64,000 nt of DNA from Stomorhina lunata (taxonomy: Eukaryota; Arthropoda; Insecta; Diptera; Rhiniidae). The position numbers and the translations under genes were made by a program. The notes beneath the pieces were generated by a model that had not been told where the DNA came from, searched no databases, and saw only the letters and a program-made list of their open reading frames with translations. The stretch spans positions 69,063,834-69,127,833 of the forward strand of contig OW121743.1 in NCBI GenBank assembly GCA_933228675.1. The letters are read 5' to 3'. Position 1 is the first letter of the stretch. Each line of letters begins with the position of its first letter. Below, piece by piece: positions 37,301 through 49,300 of this stretch.

Positions 37301-40300
37301 TAAAAATTTAAAACTATGCCCGGGAATGCAAAAGTTCCTTACATATTTTACCAATACGCACAAAGTCAAAGCTTCATGATCAGAGGTCGGCACAAAGAGA
37401 ACAAAACAAACCGTCGGCAGAGTTGCCGTTTTTTTTTTACTTTTAACTAAAATAGGTATTTTTTCAATGTGTAGTTCTGATTATCTATAGAAAATTTTTT
37501 TATCAAAAATTTTTCTATAGAAAATTTTTTTATCAAACATTTTTCTATAGAAAATTTTTTATCAAAAATTTTTCTATAGAAAATTTTTTTATCAAAAATT
37601 TTTCTACTAAAATGATTTTATCAAAAATTTTTCTATAGAAAATTTTTTTATCAAAAATTTTTCTATAGAAAATTTTTTTATCAAAAATTTTTCTATAGAA
37701 AATTTTTTTATCAAAAATTTTTCGATAGAAAATTTTTTTATCAAAAATTTTTGTATAGAAAATTTTTTTATCAAAAATTTTTGTATAGAAAATTTTTTTA
37801 TCAAAAATTATACTTTTCTATAGAAAAATTTTTGATACAAAAAAAAAAGAAAAATATTTGATAAAAAAATTTTCTATCGAAAAAATTTTGATAAAAAAAT
37901 TTTCTATCGAAAAAGTTTTGATAAAAAAATTTTCTATAGAAAAATTTTTGATAAAAAAATTTTCTATAGAAAAATTTTTGATTAAAAAATTTTCTATAGA
38001 AAAATTTTTTATCAAAAATTTTTTTATAGAAAATTTTTTTATAATTTATAATTTTTGATAAAAAAATTTTCTATAGAAAAATGTTTGATAAAAAAATTTT
38101 CTATAGAAAAATTTTTGATAAAAAAATTTTCTATAAAAAAATTTTCTATAGAAAAATTTTTGATTAAAAAATTTTCTATAGAAAAATTTTTTATCAAAAA
38201 TTTTTTTATAGAAAATTTTTTTATAATTTATAATTTTTGATAAAAAAATTTTCTATAGAAAAATTTTCTATAAAAAAATTTTCTATAAAAAAATTTTCTA
38301 TAGAAAAATTCTTGATTAAAAAATTTTCTATAGAAAAATTTTTTATCAAAAATTTTTTTATAGAAAATTTTTTTATAGAAAATTTTTCTATAGAAAATTT
38401 TTTTATCAAAAATTTTTCTATAGAAAATTTTTATATCAAAAATTTTTCAATAGAAAATTTTTTTATCAAAAATTTTTTTATAGAAAATTTTTTTATAGAA
38501 AATTTTTCTATAGAAAATTTTTTTATCTACAATTTTTCTATAGAAATTTTTTATCAAAAATTTTTCTATAGAAAATTTTTTTATCAAAAATTTTTCTATA
38601 GAAATTCTTTTTATCAACAATTTTTCTATAGAAAATTTTTTTATCAAACATTTTTCTATAGAAAATTTTTTATCAAAAATTTTTCTATAGAAAATTTTTT
38701 TATCAAAAATTTTTCTATAGAAAATTTTTTTATCGAAAATTTTTCTATAGAAAATTTTTTTATCAAAAATTCTTCTATAGAAAATTTTTTTATCAAAAAT
38801 TTTTCTATAGAAAATTTTTTCATCAAAATTTTTTCTATAGAAAATTTTTTTATCAAAATTTTTTCTATAGAAAATTTTTTCATCAAAAATTTTTCTATAG
38901 AAAATTTTTTTATCAAAAATTTTTCTATAGAAAATTTTTTTATCGAAAATTTTTCTATAGAAAATTTTTTTATCGAAAATGTTTCTATAGAAAATTTTTT
39001 ATCAAAATTTGGTGAAATGTGTATCAATTTTCTCGAAATTTAGAAATTTGATTACGGTTGGTTTATATAAAAATAATGTGCGCAACAAATGAAATAAGAT
39101 TGTCATTATATTCAGATTCAGTAACTTTTATCGAAAGGTCTTGTATGGGAGCTAGTTTTAAATATGAACCGATTTAAAAATTTAATTTTCTCAATTTCGG
39201 AAAATAAGACAAAAACTAAACAAATCAATCATTTTTTGAAAACAATCCTCTATATGATGGAAAACGATCATTTTCAAATCGATCGATATATTTTTGAGAT
39301 AATTTTCCTCATTTCCACAAAAAAAAATTAAACCAAATGAAAGATAAGATATTAGTCAAAAGGATTAAAGCCCATATTCTAATATTTTATCTCAAAAATA
39401 TATCGGAAATGGAATGATTTGAAAACGATCGATTTCCATCACATAGCGGAATAAGTTTTAGTTTTTTTTTAATAGAAAATCGTTTATGAATATAAGAAAC
39501 AGAGTAGTGGAGAGAACGGAGCCTTAAGGTAATCCTGAATTAATCTGAATGAAATACTTTTACAAGATCCCATCTACAACAACAAATGACCAAAGTTAGC
39601 ATTTTTCTAAATGCTAACGAAGTACCAAAAGATCTTACTTAACTTTTGTACAAAGATGCTGCTTGTACAGAGTTTTTTCACGTGATAATACTTTAACACA
39701 CGTACGCATCGTCTGTGCGTTGCTAATCAGATTTGGATTATTAATATTTTCCTTAATATTGGCCCAAAAATCAAATATATATATATTCTGAATCCTTATG
39801 AAATTCTAAGACGATTAAGCGATGTCTGTCTGTCTGTCTGTCTGTCTGACTGTCCGTCTGTCTGTCTGTCTGTCCTTCTGTCTGTTGAAATCACGATAAC
39901 GCCTAAACGAAAGGAGCTAGCTCACTGAAACATTTGACCATAGCTCCCGTATAACCTCGTCTAGGCTAATCGCTTATTTGTTAATAAATGACAAATTATA
40001 GCAGCTATGCTGACAATATAGAAGTATATAGAAGTTTTACATTAGCCCTAGGCAGCGTATAAAATTTCATCAAAATCGGTTTACATTTAGCCATAGCTCC
40101 CATACAAAAAACTTACGAAAACAACCTAAATTTCACCTAAAATACACTTAAATGCCAATAAATCTAAAAGTATAACAGATATAACCACTAAATTTTGCAC
40201 AAGAAAGTCTTATATCAATGCCAGCCAATGTGCAAAATTTTGTCGCAATCGGTGGCCATCTGACCTAGCTCCCATATAAAAAACTTACGAAAACACATAA

Positions 40301-43300
40301 ATTCAAAAAGAAAAGGGGATTTATGTCCGTCTGTCCGTCAGATAAGATCGTGATAGCTCCTTAACTACAAGAGCTACTAAGACTAAATTAGGCACAAGTC
40401 TTATGTCAATGCCAGTCAGTGTGCAAAATTTTGTCACAATCGGTCACCATTTGACCATAGCTCCCATATAATAAAAGCACGATAGCGCCTTAACGAAAAG
40501 AGCTAGAGGGACAAAATTTTACAAAAGTATTTTGGATGTCTTGAAAAAGATGTGTGTTGAAAATGGATAAAATCGGTTCAAATTTAGTTAGAGCTCCCAC
40601 ATTAATGCTGATAAATTGAATACAATTGTAATAGCTATGACGATTAAATTAGAAACTATGATAGCTATGGCCACTAAATTTTGCAGGAATTAAAGAGTGC
40701 TCTAAATAAAATTTGTAGTTGGATTTTCTTAAATAAAAATCAAACCTTTTAATATAAAAACTCTACAAAATACGCAAATATAATGACATATTATACAAAA
40801 TCATTTAGCATTAAAATGTTTATTTAGTACTCGGGTTTTGCAAAATTATCGACTTTTTTCGGAAACCCTCCCATTAAAGATTTTACAGTTGCTTCTGATA
40901 CCTTTTTGGAGCATGTGTTCCACCTGCGCTTAAAGTCGGACATGTTCTTGGAAATCTTTCCTGTGTTCTTCAATTCCTTTTTTACCAGAGCCCAATACCT
41001 TTCCACAGGCCGAAGTTCTGGACAGTTAGGTGGATTTGCCTCTCGTGGTACAAAAATGACATTATTCTTTGAGTACCACTCAAGTGCCTTTTTTCCATAA
41101 TGGCATGATGCCAAATCGGGCCAAAAAAATGTAGTCACTCTGTGCTCTCTTAAAAAGGGTAACAACCGTTTTTGTAGGCACTCCTTTATATAAATTTCTG
41201 TGTTTATTGTGCCAGATGCCACAAATACTTTACTTCTTTTGCCACAACTGCAAGTAGCTTCCCACACGTGAAACTTCTTAAGGAATTTTGTTTGTTTTTT
41301 TGTGCGAAACTCTTGCCGAACATTGCCCCGTTTATCAGCAACATATAAATCTTGACCAGGAAGTTGAGAAAAGTCTGCCAGTACGTATGTTTCATCATCC
41401 ATCACACAACAGGTGTATTTTTTTATAAAATCAGACTTCAATTTTTTCGCTCGTTTTTTTGCTTCTAAGTTCTTTATAGCATTGCGATCTGGAACCTTTT
41501 GGACTTTGTATGTCTTCAGTCCAGCATAAGCTTTGACTCTATGTGCAAAATTCGTAGAACATTTCACCGTACGAGCTGCTTTTCTTAAAGAAGTGTTAGG
41601 CGCTCTTCGAAAGAGTCGCTCGACTTCTTTTGCCTTACCAATATCTGTAGGACCTTTTTTCCTCCCTGATCCAAGTTTTCTTTCAATGCTTAGGTTTTCC
41701 TTATACCGTCTGATGGCATTAGTAACCGTTCGAGGGTCAACTTTCAAATTTTTAGCTATTTTTTTAAAAGTCCATGACGGATTTTTTTGAAAAGTTTTAA
41801 TTATATTTTCACGAACTTTTTTTTCGCAGTCCATTTTGATTGAAATAACTATTGAAAATTAATAATTTCTAAAATAATAGTATCTGACATATCTATAGAA
41901 ATTAACTTGATCAAAAAATAAATTATTTCTTGCACTATGGATAAATTTTGTCTAAAATAGTAAGTGCATATTTTTTTTAGAACACTCTTTAGCTCTATAT
42001 ATATACCAGCCAGTGTGGAATTTTGTAACAATCGGTCAACATTTGTCTATAATTCTTATATATATAACATCCCCTTTTTTATATCTACAATCAAAAAGAT
42101 TTGGAGGTACATTCATTATATTAAGATTGCACCTTTTGGCATCAATCAATGTTCAGCCCAGACTTTATATATGATGAATGCATTAGGAACTCCTAACGAA
42201 ATATATGGACCTGCCGTATTACTATTAACGTGTTTAGCCTAACTACATATTAAGGAAAAGTATTTAACAGCTTATTAATGTAAAACTATACCCGGTTATG
42301 AGACTAAATATATTTTTAAATGTTGAACTATAAAGCTACGGCAACCGAATTTAGTCCAAAGGTTTTACCAACAATACCAATTAGCTTAGCGATTTTTTTC
42401 AGTTTTGGTCCAGATTTTGAATTAGCTGCACCCTTGTAGATATATGAGATATATTTCAAAATTTAACACAAATTGATGGTGGGTATATAAGATTCGGCAC
42501 TTGTTTTTACTGGTATGAATGATTTCAACATCTGCTTAATCATATTAGATACCATTTCCGTCGAGGCTCATGCTGAAGGGTGTGAAGTAAGGTCAAGAGT
42601 TTGTTTGTTGTCGCCCTTCAACACATGGTAAATGTGTTGGCTCATTTATAAATTGCGCTAGGTGATTATGACTTTAGAAGTTATGTGGCTCGAATGCATA
42701 CTTAAGCTGTTGGGATAATTTCCTAAGATCTTCAAAATAGAATCGGAAAGGGTGTAGAGACCTGATATAGTGATATCGCTTCCCGTGTTGACATTTAAAA
42801 AAAACCAAATAGGTATACCGCCTCACCGCCTCTATGTATGTTTTTGAAGATATACTTCAGTGAGTTCTACAGAAATGCTATAATATATTAATCTACTAAA
42901 CTTTTTAAGGTATTATTTTGAAGTTTGTTTTTTGTTGTTGTTGTAACAGCTCTAACATTTACAATTTTATAATTTTGTTTTTATGGAGGATCTGTTTGGA
43001 GATCAAGGCCAAGAAATTGTGCTACTTCTATTGGATGAGTCCACAAATCCTCATGACTAAGTGAAGTAGGGTTGGGGGTACAATTGAAAATGTGGGCGAT
43101 ATCATGAGGATCCTGACCACAAGCTGCACGGTCTGTTCTAATCTGTTGCTCCATTCCGATCTCAGTTGAGCCAGAACGACGCTTGTTTTCCGCGGCAGGA
43201 AGTAAGCTTCGCTGGCTTAACATGCAAAGCACTAAGTCAACTTTACTTTAATAAATTTAGATATTGATGTGGAAATGTACAATAACTAAAATAAAATTGA

Positions 43301-46300
43301 TTATAATATAACGAAAAAAAATTACAGTGATGAGCAAAAGCGCTAAGTCCAATTTTTTACAAAAAAAAATGCTCTTATTTTATATAAAAAGTATATTTTA
43401 AAAATTTCTATCAAAATGTAAGTGACACTTATAAAAAAAAATTACCAATTTGAGCAATCGCTAAAAAAGGTTTGATTGACTGATGACTTCACAAATATGT
43501 AATGTTTAACATTTTGTACCTTGAAAGTAGGGTTTGCAGTTCGGTTTTAACCAAAACCTCGGTTTTTTATGCCTCAAAACCGAAACCGAAAACCGTACAA
43601 AAAACCGCGGTTTTAGCTATTTATTTTTCATAATTTTTTGTTGGTATTATTCAGAAATAACATTAGCTTATCATAAATTTGCACGTAATTTGTCTATTTA
43701 ATGAAACAGAAGAATGAGACAAGCAAAAGATGTTTACAATGGACGAATGGACAGGTGTAAGGGGAAGACGGTATATTCACTATTCTCAGGAACGTGTAAT
43801 TTCAAGCAAACGCAAGGAACCATTAAACAAATTCTAATGGAGTTTAATATTTCACTTGATACAAACATCGTAGCATGTACTATAGATGGAGCAGCAGCCA
43901 ATATCAAATTTGTATCTGAAAATCAATTTTGAAGACGGCGACGATGAAACTTTGACTCATTTAAAACCAATTGCCCATATACATTTGAACCTAGAGGTTG
44001 TAAGAAAAACTGTTCGATATTTCAAAAATTCGTCAGTTCGTTATAATATTTTACAAACAAGCGTAAAAAAGCATCATAATCGTGATTTAAGATTTCGTGA
44101 TTTGATCTTAGATTTCTGCTTCTAAAACAAAGTATTCATGAGAGTTTAGAAATGATGTCGACGTTAGATTTGCTTCATTCTATCGACTTTGAAATTGTAA
44201 ATTCTTTATTCGCGCTAAAGAGGCTCTGCAGTTTCTCCAAAAGAAACAAGACTTATTTAAGAAACCCTCATATTTAAAAAACCTGAATTATTTTCCTGGA
44301 TTTTAGTATTAAATTATAATATGTGTTAATGAAGTTATCTAAATTTTCCTACAAATTTAAACTGAAATAGTTTTATTTGGGAATTAAATCCTAATTTTTC
44401 AATTAATTTAATTTAAAGTTCGAATAATTAATTCCCAAATAATTAAAAGCAAAGGGCACGTTGCATTTACATACACATACATTCATGTAATTTACTTACA
44501 TATGTGAACACTGTTACTATTCTATAAAAAGCATCAAACCAAAAAGTCTTGTTCTTCTCTACATGCCAACGCCAAGTGAAAAGATCGAACAAAACAAGTA
44601 ATAGGAGAATACACAATCAATTAAATGTAGTGATGTTCGATCAAACTCAATGAGTTAAATTAATGATTATCTCTGCAATTTGATAACTCGATTGTGGTCG
44701 AGGGCGCTAAGTGCTGATGACTTCCTGTGGCGAGACAGAAATTGCAAAAAATTTTTCCTGAGGAGGAGCCTACATAAATTATATAAGATTTTAGAAAATC
44801 CTCCCGTGGAATTAGCTGTAAAATTTGTTTTTTTTCAGACTTTTATGCTATGTCTACATGATGGTCAGATCTTACAATATTGTAAGAAAAATTGTAAGAA
44901 AATTCCTTACAATCGTATAAACTTACAATTTTTTGCTGACAACGTTGTCAGCTAAAGCATTGTCAGCACATTGTCACACAACCACCTTACAATGAAATTG
45001 TCAGATATCTTACAATCGTGTAAGCACTCTATTTAAAATTGGCAGAACATTTATAAAAATTGTCAGCTTCGTTTTTATTGTCAACTGCATGAAATTCCAC
45101 CATCTTACAATGCAATCATTGTCAGACAATTTTAACTTCTTGGTTTTAATTGAAAACATACGGTTTTTAGGATTTATATCATAAAAAAATAAATAAATAA
45201 AAATAACAAAATAAAATAATATTGAACATACATTTTAATTGGGAATATAGTGTTATTATATATCAAACTAAAGAAGTTTTTCGAACAAATATATTATAAA
45301 AAGATAAAAAACAGCCAACATTTTTGTTTTATCTGAGTTAACATTAATAGATTTTGGATAAGAAATTTTTTTTTATAAATATATTTGCGATGGTATAAAA
45401 CTTTTTAAGCAAAAAATTATGCATCGAAATTGAAATTTCCTGAAACAATAGGTCTATGTCATGAATAAAGTTCAAAAGACACTTATTTAAGACATATTTC
45501 GGTATGCTGAAATCAAGGTATTATATCGTCGCCCCGAAGTTATCTTCACGTATATCACAAAATCGAAAAAATTGAGATAAGACCATTTTCTTGTATCTTT
45601 TATTTAGATCTATCGATCTACTTGGTCGCCATGTGCCTACCTTTTATAGTTACTGAGATATTATGAATGCACTTTGTTGTATATCCACCTTTCGTAAAAA
45701 GTTATTGCGTTATCTTAACGTATGTAACATTTTTGTGGATATACAATAAAAAACATATGAAATTTGACAAGTACAACATTTTTGCGTTATCTTCACGTAA
45801 GTACAATAATTATTGGTATTTGAAGGCGATACAACACAAAATATATGAACAAATGCAATTTAGAAATCTTGAGTTATCTTCACGTATTCGCAAGCAAAAT
45901 ATATATTGAAAAGTAGATTTGTAAAATATATAATTTTGAATTTATTTCATTTATGACTGTTCTGGAAATGGGTTTCTATTGTTTATATAATTAGATAGAA
46001 ATTAATGACTTTTTTTTAGGAATTCACTTTATTACAAAAGAAATTAAAATTAACTTAAAAAATACTATTTAAAAATATATTTTTACAGAAATATTTATCA
46101 TACGAAAAAATTAATTCTTGGTAGAAAATTAGCTAAATTTGATTTATTTATTTTTTTTCTACACACTATATATACATATACTTACATATAATCACATAAA
46201 AGACGCAATTGCGTATCACAATTTTTTAGAAATTTTAAGTAGGCCAAAAAATCACAATAAAATGGAGACTACTTCTTAAGTTTAATTACAGTTTAGTCCA

Positions 46301-49300
46301 GGCTTTAAAATCTTGCAAATAGTTTACATATTATTACTTAAAATACAATAAAAGAATAGGAAGGTTTCTTAAGAGTAAAATTAAAAGGTATCCTAAGAGT
46401 AAAATTTCTGATGTAAGTACTTAGAACTAAGTACGTAATTTAAGAGTTTTTAATTTATATTATTAATTCTGCATAATTTTAAAACTCTTACTTCTTTATC
46501 TTAGCATTTATCCAATCATTATTGAAATGATAAGGTACGTATTTCGTGTGAAAATTTGATTTATATGGATAGAGCAGTCATAGTATTTTTTTATATATTT
46601 AAATCTCACTGCAAAGTTTTTGTATAACAGGAGAAATTTTAAGTATATTTCCTCTCAGAAAAACTATGAATTGATATTTAGTATAATAGATTTTAGATTT
46701 TTTTTCTTAAAAAATCATAATATTATGTGGGTACATACGTGAAGATAACTTAAAAAAAAATTGTTTGTACCAACATTTTCACGTATATGACATATATTAA
46801 TAAATGTTTAATAAAATGTGTCCTTTACGGCAAATTGTGAAAATTTCTTTAGAGACAAAAATGCCAATAACTCGGAAATATTCTTCCATGGCCTTGAATA
46901 TTTTTAACCGATTTGATTAAGAACTTCATGGACTACAACTGATAAAAATATTGGAACACATTTTTCGAGTAAATTCTTCTGCAACTAATGTCAAATCTTT
47001 AAGTTCAATTTCCCAAAAAAAAATTTTTTGCACTTACGTGAAGATAACTCCGGGGCGACGATATGTTAATAATGTTCTACGAAGTACACTATTAAATTTC
47101 AACATGTAGTTCTACTAACAACTAAGATATAGCCAAATTGGAAATTCGATGCCGAATTAAAATTTTTGTATTTTCTTTTAAATTGTATTTTTTTTTTTTA
47201 ATTTGTATAAATTCCTGAATTTATGGATAGTATACATCAATTTATGGATAGTAATCCTTCTAAGCAAAACGATATATATCATCAAAATATGTACAATGTG
47301 AGATATCGCCAAATCTCCAAATTCAATGTCTCACAAATTACCTAATTTTAAATATTTTTTTTTTTAAACTGTATTATTATTGTTTAAAAAGTTTTTTGAA
47401 CTATATATTAAAATTTAGGAAATCAGTCAGCGCAGCTTGAGGCCCTATGCTCCACTGGCAGTCAAGGATAACAGAATTCAGCGCAGCACAGTCATCAAAA
47501 TCGATAAATTATATATCAGATTTTAGGAAATTATCCAACGCAGCACGCTATTAAATTTCAACAAAATCGGTTTATAAACACTAGAGATATCGCCAAAATT
47601 AAAAATTCGATGAGAATTGAAACATTTTTTTTTTCAACTGCAGTTTTTAAAAAAAGATTTTAAAATTTTAAGTTTAGTATTTTGGCGATGTCTTTTAACA
47701 GATGGACATGCCAAATTCGACTCTCTGAGTCGATTTAGACCCCGACTCCTGAGTCGATCGGTATTATTTTTATTTGTTCTAAGACGAATAATGAAAAAAT
47801 TACAAACTGAATGGCAAACTTATAATACCCTTTTACCTATTGTTTATATATAGATCAGATATTAGTAAAAAAAATCGGTGCAGTATGGTACAAAAATTAA
47901 AAATTTTAAATTAATAAAACTGTAAAAATAGGATTTGTATTTGTTATATAGAATGATTCCTCAAATTGGCTGGAAAATGAGGATTATATATAGTTTTAAG
48001 TGATTTATGAGTCTGAGATGCCCTACTTTGGGAGACGATTAATTGCGCCGCCATAGTAAAAGCTAGGCTTTTCAGGTTTTAACATTTCTGGCAAAATTAT
48101 TTTGAAATCGGCCTGAAAGTTTAAAAGTTGCAGACTTATTTCCAAAATTTTTCCCACAATCCCACTGTGAGACGTTTTATCTCCACTTCACATTCATCTT
48201 CACTGCTTTCGAAAACATACACTGTTAAAATTTTGGCAATTGCCTTTTTTTCCATTTTGATTAATATTTTATAAACAAATATAAATTTCAAGTCAAAAAC
48301 ACAAAAATAAACAATATTTTTCATGTGCTTTGTGCCTGACAATAGATCTGTGTGAATTTTTTGTGTACACATATCTGATAATCGTGTGAACTGCCAATTT
48401 ATTGTAAGCTGAGATTGTCAGCTTGATTAATTGTCAGACAATTTCTGACAATGAAATTGACAGCTTTTCTTACAACCGTGTAAACACACAATTTGCCTAT
48501 TGCTGACAATTCTTTATTGTCAGTTTATTGGCATCACATTGTCAGATGTGACAATATTGTAAGATCTGACCATCGTCTGAACGTAGCTTTAAACTTTAAC
48601 TAATTATATATGTATATAATTTATTGTTTAATCTAAATAATTTCCACCTTTCAGATCCTAAAACTCGCCAACTCATACAACGAAAATATAAATCTACTAT
48701 GGTAAGTTTTTTAAGTTACATTTATAATTGTTTTAGAAATTTATTACAAAATTTTGTGTTAAAAATCATATATAAAAAATGTTAATGTTTTTGTGCACGT
48801 TTAAAACATGTTCATCTTTAACAAATATTTAAATCATAAAAACACTACCTTTTTTCAAAATTATAAAAAAAAACTAAATCAAACAAAATATAATTTAAAA
48901 AATTAAAGAAAAAATGTTACAAATTTGATTTTTTTTGTTTAATTTGTTTCTTTTTATGTGTGTGTATAAATGTCTGCTACTCTCTCTCTCTAACTCTAAC
49001 CTTAATCATATTCTTAATCCGTGTGTATTAAACTCTAACACTGAACACTTATGTTTTTATCACCAAATCATAACTACACTGTAAAAATAAAAATTTATGA
49101 AACAACTCAAATTTAACTCTACAAAACACTTCACCACCTGGCCTTAAAATATCAACTTTATTTAACTAAAATTGCATTATATGTGTGAAATAGGCTTCAG
49201 AGGCAGCCTTAAGTTTGCATCGCATGTTCAGCATCAAATTTGCCAAACGTTTAATGCAACATCCTGAATTTTATGGCAAAAAGGACTCAAATCATAATAT

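Larger units (their letters stand above)
44847..48587. mobile_element. 3.7-kb element with long TIRs, family not recognised
   Basis: Left GCTATGTCTACATGATGGTC and right (complement) GCTACGTTCAGACGATGGTC continue together through AGATCTTACAATATTGT. The subterminal 200-300 bases at both ends are filled with TTGTCAG, CTTACAAT and TGACAAT motifs in both orientations. A second element lies inside (45526-47061). No convincing transposase is seen; a 48136-48372 minus-strand ORF containing [15 protein letters not shown] has no clear relative. Confidence 0.75.

Noticed and set aside
37482..39010. CRISPR-like array
   Set aside because: Units are contiguous with no unique spacers, in a eukaryotic intron.
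38237..39043. 268-codon ORF of [10 protein letters not shown] repeats as a structural or silk-like protein
   Set aside because: It exists because the period of the AT-rich array is close to 30 bases; long frames are open on both strands and in inverted blocks, with no start context or splice support.
42981..43232. Host zinc-finger protein
   Set aside because: The HIFNC..NPT...LW..P.E.A.FLGL pattern is the known C-terminal block of jockey-type ORF2 proteins.
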